Shown here one piece after another: positions 25,492 to 33,706 of a stretch of DNA of 64,000 bases. The stretch is from Algoriphagus faecimaris (GTDB lineage: Bacteria > Bacteroidota > Bacteroidia > Cytophagales > Cyclobacteriaceae): NCBI RefSeq assembly GCF_900101705.1, contig NZ_FNAC01000019.1, positions 17,019-81,018 of the forward strand, given 5' to 3'. The notes beneath the pieces are model-generated. The model ran no database searches. It was not told where the DNA came from and worked only from the letters and a program-made list of their open reading frames with translations. Numbering within the stretch: the first letter of the stretch is position 1; each line of letters begins with the position of its first letter. Both the position numbers and the translations under genes were made by a program.

Positions 25492-26625
25492 ATGGCCAAG
25501 AAAAATATAGACCAAAATATCAATCAGGAGAAGCTTTCGAAAACCGCTTATTCACTGTTTGATTTTACCAAAAAAGAAAAGTCATTTTTGATCGTAATCT
25601 GTATTTTGATTTCGATAGCTGCGATCATCACCCCGTATACCTATGCCGCGATGTGGTTTGGATTTGCGCTTGCGGCCTACTCTGCTATCGCAAATGACAG
25701 TATTCAGACCATAGGAACCTTCATCGCCTCCAATCAGAATAGGAAGTGGTACTGGTTATGGCTTTTCATGGGACTGATTTTTTTAGGGACAGTTACCTAC
25801 AGCTGGCTCACATTTAATGGGGATGTCAGTTATGAGCGATTGAGTACACCCGGATTGGAGCAGGCGCCTACGAGTTTTGTCTTTTTACAATTAGCCGCAC
25901 CTATTGTCCTTCTCATTATGACTAGGATGCGTATGCCGGTATCGACTACTTTTCTTTTGTTGAACGTATTCACCTATAAAGCAGGCACGATAGTCGACGT
26001 GATGTTCAAAAGTTTTGTCGGTTACCTGCTGGCTTTTATTATTGCTATTGTAGTGTGGTTTGTCTTAGAACGCTTTGTTAAAAACTACCTCAAAGGTCAG
26101 GCAAAGCCTTATTGGTGGATTCTTCAGTGGATTACTTCCGGTACGTTATGGTCAGTTTGGATCATGCAAGATGCCGCAAACATTGCCGTATTTTTACCAA
26201 GACAATTAGGGGTTTGGGAATTTGTAGTCTATGCAGGGTTTGTTTTTGTGGGATTAGGATTTCTCTTTTACCTTAAAGGAGACAAAATACAAGGTATTGT
26301 CAATGAGAAATCAAATGTCACTGATGTCAGGGCCGCTACCATAGTGGATTTTGTATATGCGATCATTCTATTCTATTTCAAGATTTACAGTAACGTTCCG
26401 ATGAGTACCACCTGGGTATTTATTGGTTTGCTTGGTGGTCGGGAATTGGCGATTGCCATTGGAAAGCATGGAAAAGCCAAGAAAAAGCATGCTTGGAGAT
26501 ACCGAGCATTTACCTTGGCAAGGAAAGACGTCAGTAAAGCATTTATTGGTCTTTTAGTTTCTTTGATTTTGGCCATTGTGATCAATGAAGGAGTCAGAAA
26601 TGAAATTCTAGATTATTTCAGATAA
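25492..26625 (+). CDS. Divergent PiT-like inorganic phosphate permease (inferred)
   Basis: 377 residues, about ten membrane helices. Two internal repeats are seen: ANDSIQTIGTFIAS (about 67-80) with MPVSTTFLLLNVF (about 147-159), and QDAANIAVFLP (about 226-236) with VPMSTTWVFIGLLGGR (about 303-318). PiT permeases show the same two-repeat logic with GANDxAN and PVSTTH signatures, so a distant PiT relative is likely. The second histidine-containing signature is not kept. Transport activity is inference. A -7 element precedes it, the Na/Pi cotransporter gene is divergent, and the tadA ATG follows the TAA without any gap. Confidence 0.55.
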   Translation: MAKKNIDQNINQEKLSKTAYSLFDFTKKEKSFLIVICILISIAAIITPYTYAAMWFGFALAAYSAIANDSIQTIGTFIASNQNRKWYWLWLFMGLIFLGTVTYSWLTFNGDVSYERLSTPGLEQAPTSFVFLQLAAPIVLLIMTRMRMPVSTTFLLLNVFTYKAGTIVDVMFKSFVGYLLAFIIAIVVWFVLERFVKNYLKGQAKPYWWILQWITSGTLWSVWIMQDAANIAVFLPRQLGVWEFVVYAGFVFVGLGFLFYLKGDKIQGIVNEKSNVTDVRAATIVDFVYAIILFYFKIYSNVPMSTTWVFIGLLGGRELAIAIGKHGKAKKKHAWRYRAFTLARKDVSKAFIGLLVSLILAIVINEGVRNEILDYFR

Positions 26626-27069
26626 ATGGAGCTATTTTCCAATGAGTATTTCATGAATGAGGCGCTCAAGCAAGCAAAAATAGCTTTTGAAGAGGGGGAA
26701 ATTCCTGTGGGAGCAGTCATTGTTTGCAAAAATAGAGTCATCGCTAAGGCCTACAACCAATCCGAAAGACTCAATGATGTCACCGCTCATGCAGAGATGG
26801 TGGCCATCACCTCAGCGACCAATTATTTGGGGAGTAAATACCTGGTGGATTGTAAGCTTTATGTGACGCTGGAGCCCTGTCTGATGTGCGGAGGCGCGCT
26901 TTTTTGGTCTCAGATAAGCGAAGTTTATTTTGGGGCAGGTGATCCGAAGAGAGGATATCAGCAGGTGGGATCTCCGGTGCTGCACCCCAAAACCACCGTG
27001 AAAGGCGGAATATTGGCGGAGCAGTCGACACAGCTTTTAAATGATTTTTTTAAAAAACTCAGGAAATAA
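26626..27069 (+). CDS. tadA: tRNA adenosine(34) deaminase TadA-type nucleoside deaminase
   Basis: 147-residue CDA-fold deaminase. Zinc ligands and catalytic Glu are in TAHAEM (His55, Glu57) and EPCLMCGGAL (Cys85, Cys88). TadA converts the wobble adenosine of tRNA-Arg to inosine; the length and the PxxNxx-like middle suit TadA, but a guanine/cytosine deaminase cannot be fully excluded. The ATG directly follows the stop of the PiT-like gene. A long perfect inverted repeat starts 13 bases after its stop. Confidence 0.88.
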   Translation: MELFSNEYFMNEALKQAKIAFEEGEIPVGAVIVCKNRVIAKAYNQSERLNDVTAHAEMVAITSATNYLGSKYLVDCKLYVTLEPCLMCGGALFWSQISEVYFGAGDPKRGYQQVGSPVLHPKTTVKGGILAEQSTQLLNDFFKKLRK

Positions 27070-27081
27070 CAGGAATTTGAA

Positions 27082-27121
27082 GTTTGAAGAACCTTTTTGA
27101 TGGTGCAGTGGTTCTTCAAAC
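27082..27121. repeat. 12-bp perfect inverted repeat between tadA and sodA
   Basis: GTTTGAAGAACC (27082-27093) and GGTTCTTCAAAC (27110-27121) form a perfect stem with a 16-nt loop. No T run follows on either strand, so it is not a standard intrinsic terminator; it may be a processing/stability element for tadA or part of the sodA leader, 51 nt before the sodA ATG. Confidence 0.7.
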
Positions 27122-27172
27122 AGCTGATTTGAGCAATTTTAATTCATGTTTAACTATAAATTTTAAAACAAT

Positions 27173-27784
27173 ATGTCTTTTGAACTCCCATCCTTACCCT
27201 ATGCATTCAATGCACTCGAACCACACATTGACGCGCGCACTATGGAAATCCACCATGGCAAGCATCACAATGGGTATGTAACTAACCTTAATAATGCAGT
27301 GGCTGGAACTGATCTAGAAGGAAAGTCTCTAGAAGAATTGATGACTGTCGCAGGATCCAATGTAGCCGTGAGAAATAATGGTGGTGGTCACTACAATCAC
27401 AGCCTATTCTGGTCCATCCTATCTCCAAATGGAGGAGGTCAGCCTACAGGCGAGTTGGCCAACGCGATCACGGATAAGTTCGCCAATCTAGATAATTTCA
27501 AAGACGTTTTTAATAAAGCTGCCGCTACACGATTTGGATCAGGTTGGGCTTGGTTGATTTTGACTACAGCGGACAAATTGGAAGTAGTTTCTACTCCTAA
27601 TCAAGACAATCCACTAATGGATGTAGCTGAGATCAAAGGTACTCCGATCATCGGACTGGATGTGTGGGAGCATGCTTACTACCTCAACTATCAAAACAGA
27701 AGACCGGATTACATTTCCGCATTCTGGAATGTGATCAACTGGGAAGAGGCAAATAAGAGATACTTGACTGCTTTAAAGAAATAA
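27173..27784 (+). CDS. sodA: Superoxide dismutase, Mn-type (possibly cambialistic)
   Basis: 203 residues, converting superoxide to H2O2 and O2. Metal ligands: His27 (EIHHGKHH), His76 (NHSLFW), Asp163 and His167 (DVWEHAYY). The [13 protein letters not shown] segment with two glycines, and the NQDNPLM segment with the Gln at the metal-distal position, follow the MnSOD pattern rather than the FeSOD pattern; use of either metal is possible in Bacteroidota. No signal peptide, so cytoplasmic. A strong terminator follows. Confidence 0.95.
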   Translation: MSFELPSLPYAFNALEPHIDARTMEIHHGKHHNGYVTNLNNAVAGTDLEGKSLEELMTVAGSNVAVRNNGGGHYNHSLFWSILSPNGGGQPTGELANAITDKFANLDNFKDVFNKAAATRFGSGWAWLILTTADKLEVVSTPNQDNPLMDVAEIKGTPIIGLDVWEHAYYLNYQNRRPDYISAFWNVINWEEANKRYLTALKK

Positions 27785-27803
27785 TTCATCAATAAGTAAA
27801 ATG

Positions 27804-27840
27804 AAAGCTCCTTGGAATAATTCTGAGGAGCTTTTTGGTT
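27804..27840 (+). terminator. Terminator of sodA
   Basis: Nine-bp perfect stem AAAGCTCCT (27804-27812) with AGGAGCTTT (27826-27834) followed by a T-rich tail. Confidence 0.88.
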
Positions 27841-27993
27841 TTTTGCAGGAATAAAATGTCAATTCAGACAAAAATAGGGATAGCTTGGTGCAAAGAGCTT
27901 TTTCATAGTAAGATTAGATTTACTCTTTCTCATATCGATGCGTCTCCTGAAAAAAATTTCTAATTTGGCATTTAATTAATCCTTTCTAGCAAA

Positions 27994-29043
27994 ATGACCT
28001 TATTACTTATATATCTTTTTATTGCTCTAGTTTCCTCATTTTTATGCTCGATTATGGAGGCCGTTTTACTTTCGACTCCCATTTCATACCTTAGGTCTCA
28101 ATCTGCTAAAGGCAATAAAAAGGCGGATATCATGATCGAAATGAAAAAGGATATCGATCGTCCTTTATCTGCCATTTTATCACTCAACACAGTAGCTCAT
28201 ACAGTGGGTGCTGCAGGAGTAGGAGCTCAAGCTACAGTGGTCTTTGGTGAGGCTTACTTTGGAGTTGTATCTGCAGTTTTGACCTTATTAATTTTAGTAG
28301 TTACAGAGATTATTCCTAAGACACTCGGAGCAAATTATGCAAAGGAGCTTCTCGGAATTGCAAGTGCCTTGATCAGAGCCACCGTATTTATTACTTATCC
28401 ATTAGTATTAATTTCATCTGTTCTTACTAAAGCATTGAGCAGAAGTAAAAAGGAATTGACAACGAGCAGAGATGAAATTTCAGTTTTGGCGAGTATAGGC
28501 ATGGAGGAAGGTATTTTTGCAGAGAAGGAAAATAAAATTATCCAAAATCTTATCAAACTGAAGAGTTTTAGAATTTCGGAGATCATGACGCCAAGGATAG
28601 TAGTGGTCTTGGCAAATGAAGAAATGGAGCTTCAAGAATTCTTGAAAAATAAGGAATTTTTACACTTTTCTAGGATTCCGGTTTACCGTGACAATAGAGA
28701 TAATATTACCGGTTATGTTTTTAGAGAACTCGTTTTTGAAAAACTAGCTGAAGATCAGTTTGATCTAAAACTAAAGGATATTAAACGTGAAATATTAACC
28801 TTTCCTGAGGAAACCACCCTTCTGAATGCTTGGGACTTGATGATTCAGAGAAAAGAGCATATTTCTATAGTAGTGGACAAATATGGAGGAATGGATGGTA
28901 TCGCCACACTAGAAGATATTATTGAAACACTTTTGGGATTTGAAATCTTGGACGAAAAAGATCAGATAGAAGACATGCAAAAGTATGCCCTAGATCGCTG
29001 GAAAACCAAGCAAAAGAAGTATGAGCTTCTAAAGGAAAAATAA
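27994..29043 (+). CDS. CNNM/DUF21 and CBS-pair membrane protein
   Basis: 349 residues. Residues ~1-180 form a CNNM (DUF21) membrane domain with four helices, including TEIIPKTLGANYA. A CBS pair follows (MTPRIVVV near 197; DKYGGMDGIATLEDIIETLLG near 300). The C-terminal CorC/HlyC transporter-associated domain found in many family members is missing, so the protein is short. CNNM relatives are linked to magnesium and other divalent-cation transport and sense adenine nucleotides through CBS domains; the ion here is unknown. It precedes the phosphorylase gene by 74 bp. Confidence 0.85.
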   Translation: MTLLLIYLFIALVSSFLCSIMEAVLLSTPISYLRSQSAKGNKKADIMIEMKKDIDRPLSAILSLNTVAHTVGAAGVGAQATVVFGEAYFGVVSAVLTLLILVVTEIIPKTLGANYAKELLGIASALIRATVFITYPLVLISSVLTKALSRSKKELTTSRDEISVLASIGMEEGIFAEKENKIIQNLIKLKSFRISEIMTPRIVVVLANEEMELQEFLKNKEFLHFSRIPVYRDNRDNITGYVFRELVFEKLAEDQFDLKLKDIKREILTFPEETTLLNAWDLMIQRKEHISIVVDKYGGMDGIATLEDIIETLLGFEILDEKDQIEDMQKYALDRWKTKQKKYELLKEK

Positions 29044-29068
29044 TATTTGGGGACTTTTGTCTAGTTTC

Positions 29069-29098
29069 TTGATGGGACTAGAATAAGCTCTAATTTTA
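29069..29098 (+). promoter_or_regulatory. Candidate promoter of the glucan phosphorylase gene
   Basis: TTG (29069-29071), 19-nt spacer, TAATTTTA (29091-29098), a 7/8 match to TAnnTTTG, 19 nt before the ATG. Confidence 0.35.
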
Positions 29099-29117
29099 AG
29101 CACTTAATCTCAACCTT

Positions 29118-30779
29118 ATGACCGACTTTACAAAGTACAAAGTACCCTATGAATTAGCTGATGCTTATGCTAAGCGAGTAGCCTATTTCTCCATGGAGTT
29201 TGCTATCCATCAGCCATTAAAAATATATTCTGGAGGATTGGGTTTCCTATCCGGTTCGCACCTGCGTAGTGCTTATGAGCTAAAACAAAACTTGATTGGT
29301 ATCGGGATTTTGTGGAAATACGGTTATTACGATCAGACCCGAAATCAGGATCAAACGCTCAAGCCGGAGTGGTATGAAAAAACGTACAGCTTTCTGCAGG
29401 ATACCGGAATCAAATTCCAAATTATTGTCCATGACAATCCCGTTTGGGTCAAGGCTTGGTATCTTGCCCCCGAGACCTTTCAGTCTGCCCCGCTTTTTCT
29501 TTTGAGTACAGACCTTCCCGAGAATGACTACCTCAGTCAGACCATTTCCCATAAGCTTTACGATGCAGACACAGCTGCTAAAATCGCCCAATGCATGCTA
29601 TTGGGTTTGGGTGGTGCCAAGCTATTAGACATTCTCAAGTTTAACCCTGATGTCTACCATCTCAATGAGGCCCATGGTGTTAGTGCTGTATTTCATCTGA
29701 TGCAAAAATTCGGAAGCAAAGAGGCAGTCCAAAATCGATTGGTATTCACTACCCATACGCCCGAGGAAGCAGGAAATGAAAAACATGATTTTCATCTCTT
29801 AAATAAAATGAGCTTTTTCAATGGAATTCCGATGGATGAGGTCAAGAGACTTACAGGAATGGATGGAGATATATTTAACCATAGTTTGGCTGCGCTGCGT
29901 TTTGCACGGAAGGCCAATGGTGTCAGCAAGCTTCATGGTGAAGTGAGCCGGGAGATGTGGAAAAACTATTCTGATATTCCTGAAATCACCCACATCACCA
30001 ACTCCCAAAACTTCAGCTATTGGGCAGATAAGCAGCTCTATCGCTTCATGGAAAATGAAGATGATTCTGGCTTTTTAGACAGAAAAAGACATCTGAAAAA
30101 GCGTGCTTTTGAGCTGGTGGCAGATCAGACAGGAAAGCTCCTAGATCCTGATGTATTGACTATAGTCTGGGCAAGGAGGTTTGCAGCTTACAAACGTGCA
30201 GATCTGATTACCCGGGATTTGCGCCGATTCGATGCCCTGATGAGAAATACCAAGTTTCCGGTGCAGATTATTTGGGCAGGTAAGCCCTACCCTATGGATT
30301 ATGGAGCTATTTCCGTATTCAATCAGCTGGTTCACCTAAGCAAAAGCTATCCCAATGTCGCGGTTTGTGTAGGTTATGAGTTGACACTTAGCAAGCGACT
30401 TAAGCAGGCTTCTGATATCTGGCTTAATAATCCACGTGTGCCTAGAGAGGCTTCTGGCACCTCCGGAATGACCGCCTCGATGAACGGATCGGTCAACTTT
30501 TCAACCTACGATGGTTGGATCTGTGAATTTGCAGATCATGGAAAAAACAGTTTCATCGTTCCCCCAGCCAACTATGCTTCTATGAGTGTACAGGATACGG
30601 ACGAATACGACATGAATAAGCTATTTGAGATATTGGAAAATGAAATCCTCCCTACCTACTACGAGCGACCTAAGGACTGGAGAAATATGCTTTATAAAGG
30701 GATGAGGGAAGTGAATGGCTTCTTCGAAAGTAATCGGATGGCCGCAGAGTATTACCAGCTCATGTACGATCCAAAATAA
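29118..30779 (+). CDS. GT35 alpha-glucan phosphorylase-family protein with altered PLP site
   Basis: 553 residues, the short form (TIGR02094-like) of glycogen/starch phosphorylases. N-terminal AYFSMEFAIHQPLKIYSGGLGFLSG and GNEKHDF are typical, as are WARRFAAYKRADLI and IIWAGKPYP in the C-terminal half. The motif EASGTSGMTASMNG places Thr452 where phosphorylases carry the lysine that binds pyridoxal phosphate (GTSGMKAALNG). The rest is well conserved, so the protein is folded, but it may not use PLP in the usual way; a synthase-like or regulatory role is possible. Clear reading frame, no sign of frameshift. A terminator follows. Confidence 0.85.
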   Translation: MTDFTKYKVPYELADAYAKRVAYFSMEFAIHQPLKIYSGGLGFLSGSHLRSAYELKQNLIGIGILWKYGYYDQTRNQDQTLKPEWYEKTYSFLQDTGIKFQIIVHDNPVWVKAWYLAPETFQSAPLFLLSTDLPENDYLSQTISHKLYDADTAAKIAQCMLLGLGGAKLLDILKFNPDVYHLNEAHGVSAVFHLMQKFGSKEAVQNRLVFTTHTPEEAGNEKHDFHLLNKMSFFNGIPMDEVKRLTGMDGDIFNHSLAALRFARKANGVSKLHGEVSREMWKNYSDIPEITHITNSQNFSYWADKQLYRFMENEDDSGFLDRKRHLKKRAFELVADQTGKLLDPDVLTIVWARRFAAYKRADLITRDLRRFDALMRNTKFPVQIIWAGKPYPMDYGAISVFNQLVHLSKSYPNVAVCVGYELTLSKRLKQASDIWLNNPRVPREASGTSGMTASMNGSVNFSTYDGWICEFADHGKNSFIVPPANYASMSVQDTDEYDMNKLFEILENEILPTYYERPKDWRNMLYKGMREVNGFFESNRMAAEYYQLMYDPK

Positions 30780-30798
30780 GCACCGCTTATCATACTTT

Positions 30799-30835
30799 TA
30801 AAGGCTCAAATCGGAATTTCCGCTTTGAGCCTTTA
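30799..30835 (+). terminator. Terminator of the glucan phosphorylase gene
   Basis: Twelve-bp perfect stem TAAAGGCTCAAA (30799-30810) with TTTGAGCCTTTA (30824-30835), followed by TTTTG. Confidence 0.85.
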
Positions 30836-30858
30836 TTTTGTTCTTCAATTCGACTCTT

Positions 30859-32646
30859 ATGAAAAAACTGTTATTCCTTGCCTTTGCCTTTTCAAGCCTT
30901 CAGACTTTTGCTCAGGATTTTATGCCTCCATTGATTTCATGGGAGGGGAAATCAGCAGCTTTGATGGCCAATGGTGAGAATCCTTGGATTACACCCGGAG
31001 AACGAGACAACTTGATGACTTCGCCTAGCTATGAGGAGACAGTGCTTTGGCTTCGTAAACTTGCCGACTCCTCTCCGCTTATTCACATGCGATCCCTAGG
31101 TAAAAGTGAGCAGGGAAGGGATATTTGGTTGATCATCGCTTCAGAAGGAGCTGAATTTGAAGCAGAAAAGATAAAAAATGCCGATAAGCCTGTCCTATTC
31201 TTTCATGGGGGGATTCATGCCGGTGAAATTGACGGGAAAGATGCCGGGATGATGCTGCTGAGAGATATTGTGCATGGTAGCAAAAAAGACTTGCTTAGTC
31301 AGTCAACCCTGCTTTTCATACCCATTCTGAATGTGGATGGACATGAGCGGAGAAGTGAATACGGGCGTGTCAATCAGCGAGGCCCTCGAGAAATGGGCTG
31401 GCGAACCAATGCACAGAATTTGAATCTCAACCGAGACTATACCAAGCTCGAAACTGCCGGCGTTCGTGCAGTGGTGGAAGTGATCAATGCCTATGATCCC
31501 GATTTGTATGTGGATGTGCACGTGACTGATGGCGCCGATTATCAATATGACATTACCTACGGCTATGTCAAAACGGGTGGGTATTCTCCGGCGATAAGTG
31601 CCTTTTTATCGGAAAAATTCCAACCCGAGGTGGATCAGGCGCTGAATGATTGGGGACATATTCCGGGTCCGCTACTCTTTGCTGCCAACGGACAGGATTT
31701 TTCCGAAGGAAACGTGGCATTTTCCTTTAGTCCAAGATTTTCTCATACCTATGGTGATGCGCGTCATTTGCCGTCAATATTGATCGAAAATCATTCTCTC
31801 AAGCCATTCAGACAGCGGGTTTTGGGGACCTATGTGTTTTTGGAGCAAGCGATCAAAAGCATAGGGAGGCATTATTCAGCAGTAAAAGCGGCGGTAGAAG
31901 CAGACCAAAATCAAGCTAAAGACGAATTGGTTGTTAAGTTTGGCTTCAGGGAAAATCCTGCAGATACCATGGAGTTTCTGGGGATAGCCTCCGAAAAGCT
32001 TAAATCGGAACTTACGGGTAGGGAATACATTCAGTGGAAAGGCAAACCTATTACACAGCAGGTCCCTAGCTTGTTGATGGACAGACCTGTACAGCAAGTG
32101 AGTACGCCGGAGGCTTATTTTGTCCCGGCAGAATGGACTGAAGTGATCCAAAAGCTCCGACAGCATGGATTAAACATGGAGACCTTAGAATCTTCTCTTG
32201 AGATCGAACTAGAGTTTGATTTTTTGACTGAATATAAGCTCTCCAACAGTCCGCTTGAGGGAAAAATTCGATTTCAGTCATTCGTAACCAAACCGATAAC
32301 CCGAAAAATTACCTTGTCCCCAGGATCGGTCAAGATCCCGGTGGATCAAAATTTGGGAGAATTGGCTAGTATTCTCCTCGAACCCGAATCAGTGGATAGT
32401 TTTTTCCAGTGGGGTTATTTTATGTCCGTTCTTTCTCAAACAGAATACATGGAAACTTATATCATGGAGCCCATGATGAAGGAGTTATTGAATAAGGATG
32501 CCGTATTGAAGGCTGAATTTGAGCGAGCTAAAGAGGCCAATCCTGATTGGGCAAACTCCCCGAGAAGTATCTATCGTTGGTTTTATGAGCGTACTCCATA
32601 CTTTGATCAAAACTGGAAGGTAATTCCTGTAGGCAAACTTCGATAA
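30859..32646 (+). CDS. M14 family zinc carboxypeptidase, secreted
   Basis: 595 residues from the ATG at 30859, which starts a signal peptide (LLFLAFAFSSLQTFAQ). Peptidase M14 domain in residues ~65-340: zinc ligands His120 and Glu123 (GGIHAGEIDG) and His221 (DVHVTDG), catalytic Glu310 in IENHSLKP. The C-terminal ~250 residues are a less conserved strand-rich part. M14 enzymes remove C-terminal amino acids or cleave cell-wall peptides. Periplasmic or extracellular. Followed after 7 bp by a VOC gene, so probably cotranscribed. Confidence 0.9.
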   Translation: MKKLLFLAFAFSSLQTFAQDFMPPLISWEGKSAALMANGENPWITPGERDNLMTSPSYEETVLWLRKLADSSPLIHMRSLGKSEQGRDIWLIIASEGAEFEAEKIKNADKPVLFFHGGIHAGEIDGKDAGMMLLRDIVHGSKKDLLSQSTLLFIPILNVDGHERRSEYGRVNQRGPREMGWRTNAQNLNLNRDYTKLETAGVRAVVEVINAYDPDLYVDVHVTDGADYQYDITYGYVKTGGYSPAISAFLSEKFQPEVDQALNDWGHIPGPLLFAANGQDFSEGNVAFSFSPRFSHTYGDARHLPSILIENHSLKPFRQRVLGTYVFLEQAIKSIGRHYSAVKAAVEADQNQAKDELVVKFGFRENPADTMEFLGIASEKLKSELTGREYIQWKGKPITQQVPSLLMDRPVQQVSTPEAYFVPAEWTEVIQKLRQHGLNMETLESSLEIELEFDFLTEYKLSNSPLEGKIRFQSFVTKPITRKITLSPGSVKIPVDQNLGELASILLEPESVDSFFQWGYFMSVLSQTEYMETYIMEPMMKELLNKDAVLKAEFERAKEANPDWANSPRSIYRWFYERTPYFDQNWKVIPVGKLR

Positions 32647-32653
32647 GGAAATA

Positions 32654-33040
32654 ATGAAAATTGAGCATATAGCCCTTTGGGTCAAAAATCTGGAATCGAT
32701 GAAGGAGTTTTACTGCACTCATTTTGGTTTTGAGGCAGGAGAAAAATACCAAAACCCTGCTAAAGGATTTTCTTCCTATTTTTTGAGTCAAACCGATGGC
32801 CCTAGGATGGAATTAATGCATCGCAATGATATCACGGTGTATTTTGGTGAGCGTGGTGAGAAAATGGGCTTGGCACATTTTGCGATCAGTTTGGGCTCTC
32901 AGGAAGAGGTAGATCGCATTACGGCTAATTTTGAGCAAGCGGGTATTCCTGTAATTGGTCAGCCCCGACTGACAGGAGATGGCTATTATGAAAGTGTAAT
33001 CGAAGATCCCGAAGGCAATTGGATCGAATTGACGGTTTGA
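32654..33040 (+). CDS. VOC (glyoxalase/bleomycin-resistance fold) protein
   Basis: 128 residues with the VOC pairing of beta-alpha-beta-beta-beta units: KIEHIALWVKNLESMKEFY at the start, PRMELMHR in the middle, GLAHFAISL and DPEGNWIELTV at the end. The metal-ligand positions His5 and the final Glu are present. Members include lactoylglutathione lyases and dioxygenases; the substrate here is unknown. Ends one base before the stop of the convergent YceI-like gene. Confidence 0.85.
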   Translation: MKIEHIALWVKNLESMKEFYCTHFGFEAGEKYQNPAKGFSSYFLSQTDGPRMELMHRNDITVYFGERGEKMGLAHFAISLGSQEEVDRITANFEQAGIPVIGQPRLTGDGYYESVIEDPEGNWIELTV

Positions 33041-33041
33041 C

Positions 33042-33635
33042 TTAAATTTCTTCCAAGACTAAGCCGAATCGGACGCTGATTTCATTTTGGACTTTGACCG
33101 TGCCGAGAAACTTCACCGGTGGATCTATTTGAAAATCGCTAAAAGTTACGGTTTGAGACCCTAGAAGTCGGGTTTTGCCGTTTTTTTCAAACTTTAAATC
33201 ACAAGAAATCGGAAATCGGCGGCAGACACCTGCCAAGGTGATTTCCACATTTCCATTGAGGCTTTCTTGTGGGGTATTGGGATTTTTTCGAATTAAATCC
33301 AAAAAGCGCACTCTTATCTGCGGATGTTCTTCAGCCTTGACGGTCTGATGAAAATCCTTGGTCATTATGCGATTAAAGCAATCGAAGTTTTCTGAAGAAA
33401 GAACAATCTCTCCAGACCAAACTGCATGATTTTTTTCAGGGAAAAGCACTTCAGTTAAAATGTCATTTCCACTGTAGTTAAACGATTGGCATTCAAAACT
33501 ATTGATATTGGTTTTTCCTAAAATCTCCACCACACTCTTGTCAGACACCAGCCATTGGCTTTCTTTTTTGTCGGCAGGAATAGACCCGATGAGGATCATT
33601 GCAAAAACTGTCCAACTCATTGCTAGCGTTTTCAT
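33042..33635 (-). CDS. YceI-like periplasmic protein
   Basis: 197 residues with a signal peptide (~1-20). The lipocalin-like YceI pattern is visible: an N-terminal strand with SVVEILGKTNINSFECQS, a helix-loop CFNRIMTKDFHQTVKAEEHPQIRVRF, and the conserved C-terminal FSDFQIDPPVKFLGTVKVQNEISV strand. YceI proteins bind isoprenoid chains such as polyisoprenoids or quinone-like lipids. Four cysteines are unusual. It is the third gene of a YceI-barrel-YceI set, though a hairpin separates it from the barrel gene. Confidence 0.75.
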   Translation of the reverse strand: MKTLAMSWTVFAMILIGSIPADKKESQWLVSDKSVVEILGKTNINSFECQSFNYSGNDILTEVLFPEKNHAVWSGEIVLSSENFDCFNRIMTKDFHQTVKAEEHPQIRVRFLDLIRKNPNTPQESLNGNVEITLAGVCRRFPISCDLKFEKNGKTRLLGSQTVTFSDFQIDPPVKFLGTVKVQNEISVRFGLVLEEI

Positions 33636-33648
33636 GATTATGGATTTT

Positions 33649-33675
33649 AAAAAAATGCCAGCCTTAGGGGCCGGC
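33649..33675 (-). terminator. Possible terminator after the barrel gene
   Basis: GCCAGCC (33657-33663) pairs with GGCCGGC (33669-33675) with one mismatch, and on the minus strand a run of seven T follows. It lies between the barrel gene and the downstream YceI-like gene, so read-through or separate transcription of the latter is possible. Confidence 0.5.
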
Positions 33676-33706
33676 CTTTAAGTTAGGAATAATTATTTTT
33701 CTTTGA

